18,618 bases of DNA, from positions 1 to 18,618 of the forward strand of contig JAKLFN010000019.1 of the NCBI GenBank assembly GCA_022711195.1, given 5' to 3'. Numbering within the stretch: the first letter of the stretch is position 1; each line of letters starts with the position of its first letter. A program made the position numbers and the translations under genes. The notes under the pieces were generated by a model, which was not told where the DNA came from, did no database searches, and saw only the letters and a list, made by a program, of their open reading frames with translations. The DNA is from Bacteroidota bacterium (lineage in GTDB: Bacteria > Bacteroidota > Bacteroidia > Bacteroidales > VadinHA17). Positions 9,029 to 17,058 of the stretch are shown piece by piece.

Positions 9029-10042
9029 TTATTTTACATTCTTAAGGGCTTCCTGTACTTTGGTTTTAAGTTCATCATAAAGTTCGGGATTGTCTTTCAG
9101 GATCTGTTTTACGGCATCCCGTCCCTGTCCTATCTTTGTTTCGTTATAGCTGAACCACGATCCGCTTTTCTTGATGATATTGAAATCGGTACCAAGGTCA
9201 ACGATCTCTCCCAGTTGTGAGATACCCTCGCCATAGAGTATATCAAAGTCGGCTTTCTTGAATGGCGGGGCAAGCTTGTTCTTGACAATTTTAACCCTTG
9301 TCCTGTTGCCGATTGCTTCTTCTCCATCTTTAATCTGTGTTGTCCTCCTTATGTCGAGCCTCACTGAAGCATAGAATTTAAGGGCATTACCGCCTGTTGT
9401 TGTTTCAGGGTTTCCGAACATTACGCCGATCTTTTCTCTAAGCTGATTTATAAAAACACATGAGGTATTTGTCTTGCTGATGTTTGCAGTAAGTTTTCTG
9501 AGAGCCTGCGACATAAGACGTGCCTGGAGGCCCATTTTCGAATCGCCCATTTCTCCTTCTATTTCGGCCTTTGGTGTAAGGGCGGCTACTGAGTCGATAA
9601 CTACTATATCGAGCGCTCCCGACCTTATAAGGTTGTCGGTGATCTCGAGTGCCTGTTCTCCATTGTCGGGCTGCGAAATAAGCAGGTTTTCAATGTCGAC
9701 TCCAAGTTTTTCGGCATAATTCCTGTCGAAAGTATGTTCCGCGTCAATTATTGCAGCTATCCCACCGCTCTTCTGAGCCTCGGCAATTGCATGTATTGCC
9801 AGGGTTGTTTTTCCTGAAGCTTCAGGACCGTAAATTTCAATTACCCTTCCACGTGGCAGCCCTCCTATTCCGAGGGCGGCATCGAGCCCTAATGATCCGG
9901 TCGATATGACCTGTATATTTTCAATGGCATGGTCGCCAAGCTTCATTATTGTTCCCTTGCCATAGTCTTTCTCGATCTTCCCCAGTGTTACCTCGAGGGC
10001 TTTGAGTTTTTCCTTGTTGATCTCTTTCTTTTCTTTGCTCAT
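9029..10042 (-). CDS. recA: Recombinase RecA
   Basis: ATP-dependent recombinase that forms filaments on single-stranded DNA, drives strand exchange in recombinational repair and, where a LexA exists, triggers its self-cleavage. The 337 residues contain Walker A GPEASGKT (73-79 region), the catalytic Glu102 in AEHTFD, Walker B IVVID (146-150), loop L1 around [19 protein letters not shown] (164-182), and loop L2 around [15 protein letters not shown]. The C terminus is short and ends in lysines, without the long acidic tail of E. coli RecA. It starts 11 bases after the bcp stop and is followed by the S9 peptidase after nine bases. No LexA box was recognised upstream, and the position as second gene implies transcription from the bcp promoter. 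Confidence 0.98.
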   Translation of the reverse strand: MSKEKKEINKEKLKALEVTLGKIEKDYGKGTIMKLGDHAIENIQVISTGSLGLDAALGIGGLPRGRVIEIYGPEASGKTTLAIHAIAEAQKSGGIAAIIDAEHTFDRNYAEKLGVDIENLLISQPDNGEQALEITDNLIRSGALDIVVIDSVAALTPKAEIEGEMGDSKMGLQARLMSQALRKLTANISKTNTSCVFINQLREKIGVMFGNPETTTGGNALKFYASVRLDIRRTTQIKDGEEAIGNRTRVKIVKNKLAPPFKKADFDILYGEGISQLGEIVDLGTDFNIIKKSGSWFSYNETKIGQGRDAVKQILKDNPELYDELKTKVQEALKNVK

Positions 10043-10053
10043 ATCATTGGTTT

Positions 10054-10515
10054 TTACTTATACATCTTAAATATCTGTTCGCTGTGTGATTTAGTTTCCA
10101 CTTTACCTATGATCTTTTCGATGTGGCCTTTTTCGTCAATAATGAAGGTGGTCCTGACAATCCCGAAATATTTTCTCCCGTACATGCTTTTTTCCTGCCA
10201 TACGCCATAGTCGTTCAGGATTTTATGCGAGGTGTCGGCTATCAGGGGAAAAGGGAGTGAATATTTTTCTGCAAAGCTCTTATGAGACTTTTCGCTGTCG
10301 GCGCTCACACCTACGACCGAAAAACCTTTTTTCAGAAAGTCTTTGTAGTTGTCGCGAAGGTCACAAGCTTCGGCAGTACAACCCGAAGTATTATCTTTAG
10401 GATAGAAATAAAGTACCAGTTTCTTTCCTGCGAAATCGCTCAGCTTTATTATTTTACCGTTCTGGTCGATCCCCTCAAACGAAGGCGCCTTCATCCCTTC
10501 TTTAATTTGTGCCAT
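10054..10515 (-). CDS. bcp: Thioredoxin-dependent peroxiredoxin, Bcp/PrxQ type
   Basis: Reduces hydrogen peroxide and organic hydroperoxides using thioredoxin as electron donor, in the cytoplasm. The 153 residues are the usual length and form one AhpC/TSA thioredoxin-fold domain. The segment [20 protein letters not shown] carries the peroxidatic Cys46 and, five residues on, Cys51, the intramolecular resolving pair of the PrxQ subgroup. Thr43 and the downstream VRTTFIID segment with its Arg fit the active-site network. No signal peptide is present. It is the first gene of the apparent bcp-recA-S9 peptidase transcript. Confidence 0.95.
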   Translation of the reverse strand: MAQIKEGMKAPSFEGIDQNGKIIKLSDFAGKKLVLYFYPKDNTSGCTAEACDLRDNYKDFLKKGFSVVGVSADSEKSHKSFAEKYSLPFPLIADTSHKILNDYGVWQEKSMYGRKYFGIVRTTFIIDEKGHIEKIIGKVETKSHSEQIFKMYK

Positions 10516-10538
10516 AAATCGCTGATTTTGTAATTAAG

Positions 10539-10550
10539 CGTAAATTTACG
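10539..10550. promoter_or_regulatory. 12-base palindrome in the bcp upstream region
   Basis: CGTAAATTTACG is a perfect palindrome. On the minus strand its TAAATTTA core is one base off the TAnnTTTG promoter box and sits about 25 bases from the bcp ATG, so it could be the promoter, an operator, or both. In the rest of the 147-base gap between bcp and the divergent TPR gene (10516-10662) I see no convincing element. Confidence 0.3.
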
Positions 10551-10662
10551 AAGTTTGGGTTGTATTCTGAATAAAAGTATTTCTTTACTTATTAACAAAC
10601 AGGCATAGATAATATAGTGCAAGGGCAATCTACAAGAACCTGAAATACAGTATTATACAATA

Positions 10663-12342
10663 ATGATGCGAACCAGGGTAATAAATTGGCGGTGCAGGAG
10701 CCTGATGAGGGCAATTCTGCTTCTTTCCATTTCATTGTCCTGTTTGCAGTCCATCAACTCACAGCAGAAGTATACACGCCAATCATCTATTGATGCATTT
10801 TTGAAAGGCGATTTAGAGGAAGCATATAAGGGATTCACAGAACTTCTGGAAATGTACCCGAGAGATCCTTTATATAAATATTATTCGGGAGTCTGCCTGG
10901 TTAAGCTGGAAAAAAATCCCGTTGAGGCACTTGCCCTGCTGGAGCAGGCACATGGCGGAAGCAGTGTAGTGAGGAGCATACCCGGCGATCTCCTGTTCTG
11001 GCTTGGAAGGGCCCGCCAGATGACCGGGGATTATGAAAAGGCAATAGAGGCATTTGATGGATATACTCTTCAGTTCGGGAAGAAAGCTGCAAAAGATCTT
11101 GATGTACCGGCCTATATTCAGCAATGCAGGGAACAGAAGGGACAGATAACAGTTATTTCTCAGATAACATCCGGAGAAGAACCAGAGGAGGAGCCTGCTG
11201 AAGAGATTGTTGCAATCAGACCCACGGCAGTCACTGAAATAGTTTCAGGTGGAAACATAAAGAATGATACCGTTCCCGGTGATTTTGATGCACTTCTTGC
11301 CGAAGCTCTTCAAAATCAGTTCAGAGCCGATTCACTCTACAGGATCTCTGACCATTTAAATGGAGAACTCGACAAGCTTGATTACAGGAAAAAGACAGAG
11401 CTCCGGCAGAGGATAGCTGAGATTGAAGCGCTTGCAGCAGACTATCAGAAGAAAGCCGACGTTAAATACAACCAGGCTCAGATGTCGATGAACAAATCCT
11501 CTTTTGCAGAAATAAAGATCCCTGTTGCTGAGGCAGTTCCGGAACCGGATTCTGTAAAGAAGGTTATTGATGAAGCTGTGATCTCTCCTGACACTGTTCC
11601 GCAGAAGGAGATCTTCAGCAAACCACCGGAAATGATTGAAAAACAGGTTGAGATACTTAATGTTTTTGAGGTTGTACCTGCTGATGAGAATTCAACAGAA
11701 CCACTCCGGGTCAATGCACCAGTGCCTCCAGGCCTGATTTACAGATTGCAGCTGGCCGTTTTCAGAAACCCTGTCAGCAGATCGTACTTTAAGGGAATCA
11801 CACCGGTGTATGGCTTTAAACTTCCGGAAAACAATTATACGACATATTATGCCGGGATGTTCAGGCAACTGGCAGAAGCCAGGGTGGCGCTTAACGTTGT
11901 GAAACAGAAAGGATTCCGTGATGCGTTTATAGCAGCTCTTGCAGGTGGAAAATCAATCTCGATGGAAAGAGCGGCAGTATTGGAAAAAGAGTGGGGGAAT
12001 AAGCCTTTTATGATATCGAAGATGGCCCCGCTGATGCCTGCAGATACTATTCCTCCTGAGCTTTGTCTGAGGGTGGAAGTATTGAGGTCACCTAAACCGC
12101 TGAAGCAGGATGTGACAGACAATATAAGACAGGTTGCAGGAACAAGAGGATTTGATATTGAGACTGCTGCCGACGGAACTACAATATATCTTATCGGAAA
12201 ATTCATTACATGGGAGAGTGCATCAAGCTACGCTGACCTTCTTGTCAGAAATGGTTACCGCGATGCAAAAGTGGTTGCCCGCCTGGGTAAGAAAGAGGTG
12301 CCTGTTGAAACAGCAAAAACGTTGTTCGAACAGATTGAATAA
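10663..12342 (+). CDS. Exported TPR protein with two SPOR-like C-terminal modules
   Basis: No named gene recognised. The 559-residue protein starts with a signal sequence; the hydrophobic core is at about 16-28, and cleavage near INSQ-QKY would leave a periplasmic protein. An ATG at 10705 gives a more ordinary signal peptide (MRAILLLSISLS...) and may be the true start. Residues of about 38-155 form TPR-like helices (AFLKGDLEEAYKGFTELLEMYP, GRARQMTGDYEKAIEAF). A Glu/Pro-rich linker follows at about 170-185, then a charged, probably coiled-coil stretch at 208-272. Residues 358-425 (IYRLQLAVFRNP...YYAGMFRQLAEARVAL...KGFRDAFI) resemble a SPOR domain, the fold that binds denuded peptidoglycan glycans. 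Residues 466-540 (LRVEVLR...YLIGKFITWESASSYADLLVRNGYRDAKVV) look like a second, degenerate copy. A role in cell-wall or envelope organisation is inferred. The gene ends at a C/G-run inverted repeat. Confidence 0.75.
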   Translation: MMRTRVINWRCRSLMRAILLLSISLSCLQSINSQQKYTRQSSIDAFLKGDLEEAYKGFTELLEMYPRDPLYKYYSGVCLVKLEKNPVEALALLEQAHGGSSVVRSIPGDLLFWLGRARQMTGDYEKAIEAFDGYTLQFGKKAAKDLDVPAYIQQCREQKGQITVISQITSGEEPEEEPAEEIVAIRPTAVTEIVSGGNIKNDTVPGDFDALLAEALQNQFRADSLYRISDHLNGELDKLDYRKKTELRQRIAEIEALAADYQKKADVKYNQAQMSMNKSSFAEIKIPVAEAVPEPDSVKKVIDEAVISPDTVPQKEIFSKPPEMIEKQVEILNVFEVVPADENSTEPLRVNAPVPPGLIYRLQLAVFRNPVSRSYFKGITPVYGFKLPENNYTTYYAGMFRQLAEARVALNVVKQKGFRDAFIAALAGGKSISMERAAVLEKEWGNKPFMISKMAPLMPADTIPPELCLRVEVLRSPKPLKQDVTDNIRQVAGTRGFDIETAADGTTIYLIGKFITWESASSYADLLVRNGYRDAKVVARLGKKEVPVETAKTLFEQIE

Positions 12343-12431
12343 CCCCCCATCCCCCATGAAGGGGGGGTAAACCCCATTACTTAACAATATTTTCTGGTTG
12401 GGTTTCATCCCCCCTTCAGGGGGGCAGGGGG
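12342..12431. repeat. Inverted repeat of C and G runs between convergent genes
   Basis: The left arm (12342-12367) has C-run, AT, C-run, ATGAA, G-run. The right arm (12409-12431) is the near reverse complement: C-run, TTCA, G-run, CA, G-run. Each arm can also fold on itself, because its C-run and G-run flank a short TGAA-type loop. It spans the entire gap between the stop codons of the TPR gene and the M64 peptidase gene, so it may end transcription in both directions. It looks like a copy of a dispersed Bacteroidota intergenic repeat. Confidence 0.75.
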
Positions 12432-13718
12432 TCATTTTATATAAAACTCGATCATCTTCCTGACTGCTTCCCTGCAAACAGAACAATATCCTTTTGGAGA
12501 GTTACTCTTCATCCGGCAGTCCGATTCAGGACGAAAAATACCTTTTGCCGAATAACCGCCGCCCTCGAACAAACCGGTCACATTACTGTATTTGTCTTCC
12601 GAAGGAGTAGGAACAGGCGTCCCTCCGGCGATCAAATTCTTCCATTTGGACCCAAAGTTGACCATGGTTGTGATGTTAGGTTCCCACGGTTCAACATCGA
12701 GAGGATAGAACTCGTCATAAGCAACATCTGAGCTGTAGTACTCATCAGCCAGACCCGCAAAACCATGTCCGAATTCATGGATAAAAACTTTATCGGATAA
12801 TGAATGTCCGGCAGTTGTTCCGCTGTAATAGTTGTAAACACCGCCACCGCCATACCTGTTGCTGTTTATCAGTACAATTATATTATCGTGCGGAACGAGG
12901 GCGGCATAGTCATTTACCGACTTAATATCCTGGGTGGTCAGGTAACGGTCGGTATTGAAGGTATAGAAGCTGCTGTTCAGAGCGCTGTTAACATAGATAT
13001 TTTCACCGGGGATGTCTGTACCGGATTCTGACGACAAAGCCTCTATGGCATATATATTGAATTTATTTTTGTATTCGCTGAAAGGGGCTTCGGTAAAAAG
13101 TATTTCTGCCATCTTTTTTACGTCGTCCCTGAACTTCGGCATTTCCTGTGCTGTATAGCCTTCAGCAATAAATGCAAGGTCGACGCTTGTTGCAGGATCC
13201 CCGGCACTGAACACTGTTGTGACTCCTGCTGAAACCGGCTTTTCCCTCCTGATGAAATAATCCGAAGGGTCTATCTCTGTTTTATATATCTCCGAGAATT
13301 TTCCATTCTTCTGGCGCATGCTGAGAACAAAGGTGATTTTATTCCTGGGGAAAGGCATAGTGGCCACTTCAAAAAAGCTTCTTTCGATTTTTTTTGCCTC
13401 ATCAGTTGTCTGCCACTCCTGGTAAAGTGTACAGAATCCCCTTGAATAGATAAGGACATTTGCGCCGGCATCATAAACCTCGTACTTAAGGTTGCCGTAA
13501 TTAAATGGATCAATTAATGTAGTGCGCGATCCTCCGAAATACGGCTCCTCCTTCATTCCCATAGGATATACATGTGTAGTGTTGCTGTTGCCGGAAAGCA
13601 TGTAATCGAAGCGTAAAACTTTGCCGGTGAAATATTTATCGAAGTTAACCTGCCCATTTGCAGAAATGCTCAGCAGGAAGGAAAGAAGAAACAGTGTCGT
13701 TCTCATGATGATTCTCAT
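12432..13718 (-). CDS. Secreted M64 family metallopeptidase (IgA-peptidase-like)
   Basis: Predicted exported zinc peptidase of MEROPS family M64, named for a Clostridium IgA protease. The 428-residue protein has a signal peptide (about 1-22, hydrophobic TLFLLSFLLSISA before NGQ). An M64 N-terminal beta domain follows (about 25-165), then the catalytic domain, which begins near DLAFIAEGYT. The zinc motif is HEFGH (314-318), continuing GFAGLADEY; Asp325 or Glu326 may be a further ligand, by inference. CRMKS and CSVCREAV near the C terminus give cysteines that could form a disulphide, common in this family. An ATG four codons in (13706) is an alternative start. True IgA specificity should not be assumed; most Bacteroidota members are uncharacterised. 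The gene is divergent from the channel gene and ends at the C/G-run repeat. Confidence 0.9.
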   Translation of the reverse strand: MRIIMRTTLFLLSFLLSISANGQVNFDKYFTGKVLRFDYMLSGNSNTTHVYPMGMKEEPYFGGSRTTLIDPFNYGNLKYEVYDAGANVLIYSRGFCTLYQEWQTTDEAKKIERSFFEVATMPFPRNKITFVLSMRQKNGKFSEIYKTEIDPSDYFIRREKPVSAGVTTVFSAGDPATSVDLAFIAEGYTAQEMPKFRDDVKKMAEILFTEAPFSEYKNKFNIYAIEALSSESGTDIPGENIYVNSALNSSFYTFNTDRYLTTQDIKSVNDYAALVPHDNIIVLINSNRYGGGGVYNYYSGTTAGHSLSDKVFIHEFGHGFAGLADEYYSSDVAYDEFYPLDVEPWEPNITTMVNFGSKWKNLIAGGTPVPTPSEDKYSNVTGLFEGGGYSAKGIFRPESDCRMKSNSPKGYCSVCREAVRKMIEFYIK

Positions 13719-13766
13719 TTATCTGTAAAGCTAAAAATAAAGAACGAGATGAATTAATAATTTGGT

Positions 13767-13774
13767 TAATTTTG
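13767..13774 (+). promoter_or_regulatory. Probable -7 promoter element for the mechanosensitive channel gene
   Basis: TAATTTTG fits TAnnTTTG exactly and is followed by C. It would start transcription near 13781, about 15 bases before the ATG at 13796. It contains the in-frame TTG (13772), which therefore is unlikely to be the start codon. No clear -33 TTG was found. Confidence 0.45.
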
Positions 13775-13795
13775 CCAATTGCTTCAAAACAGTTT

Positions 13796-15061
13796 ATGTT
13801 CAGACACAATCCTGCAATATGGCTCGAAGACATTCTGATTGACCTTGGTCTGAAATCGGGGATTGCATCGGTGCTCAGTACGGCGGCGCTGGTGCTGTTC
13901 ATTCTGCTTCTGGCATGGCTCTCGAATGTGATACTGAAGTTTACCATCAGAACTCTGGTAATAAAAATTGTAAAGCGGACCACTTCAATCTGGGATGATA
14001 TTTTTCTTGAGCAGAAAGTTTTTACACGCTTGTCGCACCTGGCTCCGGCACTGGTTATCTGGTCGCTGGCAGGCTGGGCGCTTGCCGACTATCCTTTGTG
14101 GCTTATTGTTATCAGGAGGCTGACATATGCATATATGCTAATTGCCGGTCTGATCGTCATAAACTCCTTTATCGAATCGTGGTACAGGATCTATATGACC
14201 CTCCCGATATCGCAGCACAGGCCAATAAAAGGATATGTTCAGATAGTTAAGATCATCGTGATAATTATTTTCTCACTGCTGATCTTTTCTGTTCTTTTCA
14301 GGAAGGAAGTAACTGCCATTATTGCCGGTCTGGGAGTAATGGCATCAGTCATATTGCTGATCTTCAAGGATGCTATTCTTGGCCTTGTTGCCAGTATCCA
14401 GCTGTCAGCCAACGAAATGGTAAAGACCGGCGACTGGATTACGATTCCCGGCAGGGATGTTGACGGAGAAGTCGCCGATATCACGCTTACAACAGTAAAA
14501 GTCAGGAACTTTGACAATACAATTATTACAGTCCCGACTTATTCGCTTGTGAATGAGTCTTTTCAGAATTGGAGAGGAATGCAGGAATCAGGTGTCAGGC
14601 TGATAAAGAGGGCATTCTTTATCGATATGAAAAGCATTCGGAAGGCCAATAAGAATATGATTGAGCTTGTTGAAAAGTATGGACTGCTTAACAATTATTT
14701 TGAGATGTCGCAGGGTGACGGCAGGATAACAATCAAGGATAAAAAGGGAAGGAATAGTAGTTATTTCAGTTCAGGTGAACTCACCAACCTGGGGATCTTC
14801 AGGATGTATGCAGTAACGTACCTGAGAAATCATCCCATGATAGATAATGACCAGCCGATGATTGTCAGACACCGTGAGCCATCGGCAAATGGTTTACCGT
14901 TGCAGGTCTATGCATTTTCCTCGATGACCACCCTTGTTTCGTACGAGAATGTCCAGTCGGAAATATTTGAGCATCTTCTGGCAATGATTAATGAATTCGG
15001 ACTTCGTCTATTCCAGCAGCTGACAGGCGAAGACCTTCTGAATAACGGCAGAACAAAATGA
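13796..15061 (+). CDS. ybdG: MscS-family mechanosensitive channel, YbdG-like
   Basis: Inner-membrane channel that opens under membrane tension during hypo-osmotic shock and lets solutes out. From the ATG at 13796 it has 421 residues, close to E. coli YbdG (about 415) and larger than MscS. Hydrophobic segments lie at about 23-48, 82-98, 102-126, 151-169 and 172-203; the last (AIIAGLGVMASVILLIFKDAILGLVAS) is the pore-lining helix and bend of the family. After it comes the MscS beta domain with VKTGDWITIPG, DGEVADITLTTVKVRNFDNT and VPTYSLVNESFQNW, then the RGMQESGVRLIKR segment typical of the YbdG branch. The start was chosen because the longer TTG start falls inside a promoter box. The transaldolase-like gene follows after 34 bases and may be cotranscribed. 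Confidence 0.9.
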   Translation: MFRHNPAIWLEDILIDLGLKSGIASVLSTAALVLFILLLAWLSNVILKFTIRTLVIKIVKRTTSIWDDIFLEQKVFTRLSHLAPALVIWSLAGWALADYPLWLIVIRRLTYAYMLIAGLIVINSFIESWYRIYMTLPISQHRPIKGYVQIVKIIVIIIFSLLIFSVLFRKEVTAIIAGLGVMASVILLIFKDAILGLVASIQLSANEMVKTGDWITIPGRDVDGEVADITLTTVKVRNFDNTIITVPTYSLVNESFQNWRGMQESGVRLIKRAFFIDMKSIRKANKNMIELVEKYGLLNNYFEMSQGDGRITIKDKKGRNSSYFSSGELTNLGIFRMYAVTYLRNHPMIDNDQPMIVRHREPSANGLPLQVYAFSSMTTLVSYENVQSEIFEHLLAMINEFGLRLFQQLTGEDLLNNGRTK

Positions 15062-15095
15062 ATTATAATTTGTTAACCTCAAAAATATACCGGAC

Positions 15096-16313
15096 ATGGC
15101 AGATCTGAACACACGAATAAGCGATTTTTTGTGGAAAAATCTTAACGAAAAACATGTAGCAGGAAAAAAGGATCCTTTCTGGCAGGCTCTGCGTAAGACT
15201 GGTACTGAGCTCTGGCTCGATACCGGCGATATGGACGAAGCCGATGCCAACTGGACGGCAGAAATGAGTGCGCTTACAACAAATAATACATTGCTGAACA
15301 ATGAAATTCAGAAAGGTATTTATGATGTGTTCATTTCAGAAGCCAAGAGCATTGTGCGCGAACTGCCATTGGAGGAGAAGATCAGGGAGATAGCATTTAT
15401 TCTCAATGCACGCCACGGTTTAAGGCTGGCCTCACGGTTCGGAGGAATGGTAAGCGTGGAACTTCACACCGATACAGCACACGATATAAAGGCAATAGAG
15501 TATTATGGAAAAAGGCTTCATGATATATGCCCCGACCAGTTTATTGTGAAGGTGCCATATACTGCGGAAGGACTCATAGGCGCAAGGAGGCTTAGAGATG
15601 CAGGTGTGAGAATAAATTTCACACTCGAGTTCAGCGCCAGGCAGAATGTCCTTGTGACCCGTATTGCAAGACCTGATTACCTGAATGTATTCCTCGGACG
15701 TATAGGTGCCTTTATGATTGATAACAAGCTGGGCGACGGATCAGGAGCAGGAGAGATGGCTGTCATAGCATCACAGAACTGGGTAACAGGACTATCCGCT
15801 AAGAATCCCTGGCAGACAAAGCTGATAGCAGCCAGCCTCAGAAATCATAGTCAGCTCGAGCTTCTTGCAGGTACCGATGTGTTCACCATGCCTCCGAAAG
15901 TTGCAGCCGCAGGGCGAAAATCACTCGCCGGGAAATTTAAATCGAAGATGCATGAAAACTATAAAGTAAACATGCTTGATTCGGCCAGCGAGGCTCATGT
16001 AGAAAAGTTCTGGAATGTAAGCGATAATGTTCTTAACCTCGCCGAACGGCTCTCATCAAAGGTACCTGCATCAGGTATGGAACTGATCAAAATAGCCCAG
16101 GGCGAAGGGTGTGAGGATATGTTCCCGTCACTGTCGAAAGAAGAAAAAGCCTTCATAGCTTCCGATGGCAAGATACCTGTATATTCAAGATGGAAGGCAA
16201 AGATCAGTGAAGGAAAGATAGCTCCAGACACACTGCTTACACTGGCAGGGCTTGCATCATTTACCTCAGATCAGAAGATGCTCGATGAAAGAATTGAAGG
16301 CATTATCAGCTGA
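15096..16313 (+). CDS. Transaldolase family protein
   Basis: A class I aldolase-fold (TIM barrel) protein of the transaldolase family, which moves dihydroxyacetone units between sugar phosphates through a lysine Schiff base. In the 405 residues one sees a first strand ELWLDTGD (Asp42 in the place of the conserved acid), LTTNNTLLNNE (60-70, cf. the TTNP motif), SVELHTDTAHD, FIVKVPYTAEGL with the probable Schiff-base Lys152, INFTLEFSARQ, YLNVFLGRIGAF, and GTDVFTMPP near the barrel end. The barrel occupies about residues 36-280. The remaining 120 residues form a mostly helical C-terminal extension longer than in TalB (317) or fructose-6-phosphate aldolase (about 220). Whether it is a true transaldolase is open. 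Its stop codon touches that of rlmB. Confidence 0.82.
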   Translation: MADLNTRISDFLWKNLNEKHVAGKKDPFWQALRKTGTELWLDTGDMDEADANWTAEMSALTTNNTLLNNEIQKGIYDVFISEAKSIVRELPLEEKIREIAFILNARHGLRLASRFGGMVSVELHTDTAHDIKAIEYYGKRLHDICPDQFIVKVPYTAEGLIGARRLRDAGVRINFTLEFSARQNVLVTRIARPDYLNVFLGRIGAFMIDNKLGDGSGAGEMAVIASQNWVTGLSAKNPWQTKLIAASLRNHSQLELLAGTDVFTMPPKVAAAGRKSLAGKFKSKMHENYKVNMLDSASEAHVEKFWNVSDNVLNLAERLSSKVPASGMELIKIAQGEGCEDMFPSLSKEEKAFIASDGKIPVYSRWKAKISEGKIAPDTLLTLAGLASFTSDQKMLDERIEGIIS

Positions 16314-17054
16314 TCAGGCCAATCGCTGCCTTGCGATCTCATAAATAAGTATTCCTGCAGCTACCGATACGTTGAGCGATTCTATTGTTCCTTTCATGGG
16401 TATCCTGACAATGATATCGGTGATCGACATGATCTCCCTGCTGATCCCTTTCTCTTCAGATCCGAGAACCACTACTACCGGACCTCTCAGATCATTCTGG
16501 TGGGCATCGTTTCCGGTTTTTTCCGCTGCTGATACGATTCTGATTCCGGACTCTTTCAGGTATTCGAGTGCCTTAAGCAGCGATTTCTCCCTGCAGACAG
16601 GCAGGGTATGAAGAGCTCCAGCTGATGTTTTTACTGCATCGGCAGTTATGCGTGCCGATCCTTTTTCGGGAATGATAACGGCATGAGCACCCAGGCATTC
16701 TGCCGTTCTGACTATGGCACCGAAGTTCCGGACATCCGAAACACCGTCGAGGGCAATGATCAGAGGATCTTCACCCTTCTCGAAGATCATCGGAAGAAGG
16801 TTTGATATATGCTGATATTCAATGAGCGACAGCCAGGCAAGAACCCCCTGGTGGTTTTTCCTTGTTACAATCTCTATACGCTCGAGAGGGACAATCTGGT
16901 AAACAATATTGTTATTCCTCACTTCTGTCATCAGCTCATGGTAGAGAGGTCCCTGTAATCCCTGTCTGATAAGAAGACGGTCGATCTGTTTACCGGCCTT
17001 TATTGCCTCAATCACAGGCCTGAGGCCGAAAATGCAATCTGATTCTTTCTGCAT
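16314..17054 (-). CDS. rlmB: 23S rRNA (guanosine-2'-O)-methyltransferase, RlmB-like
   Basis: SpoU-class (SPOUT knot) methyltransferase predicted to methylate the ribose of G2251 in the 23S rRNA P-loop, using S-adenosylmethionine. From the ATG at 17054 it has 246 residues, close to E. coli RlmB (243). The N-terminal substrate-binding domain (about 1-75) begins with IFGLRPVIEAI. The catalytic part holds motif 1 LDGVSDVRNFGAIVRTAE (Asn110, Arg116), motif 2 VLGSEEKGISR (196-206) and motif 3 IPMKGTIESLNVSVAA (218-233), which together form the knot and SAM site. A longer frame reaching 17114 was rejected because it would run into the upstream gene; the chosen ATG sits five bases after that gene's stop, suggesting coupled translation. 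Other TrmH/SpoU specificities cannot be excluded. Confidence 0.92.
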   Translation of the reverse strand: MQKESDCIFGLRPVIEAIKAGKQIDRLLIRQGLQGPLYHELMTEVRNNNIVYQIVPLERIEIVTRKNHQGVLAWLSLIEYQHISNLLPMIFEKGEDPLIIALDGVSDVRNFGAIVRTAECLGAHAVIIPEKGSARITADAVKTSAGALHTLPVCREKSLLKALEYLKESGIRIVSAAEKTGNDAHQNDLRGPVVVVLGSEEKGISREIMSITDIIVRIPMKGTIESLNVSVAAGILIYEIARQRLA

Positions 17055-17058
17055 GGTA

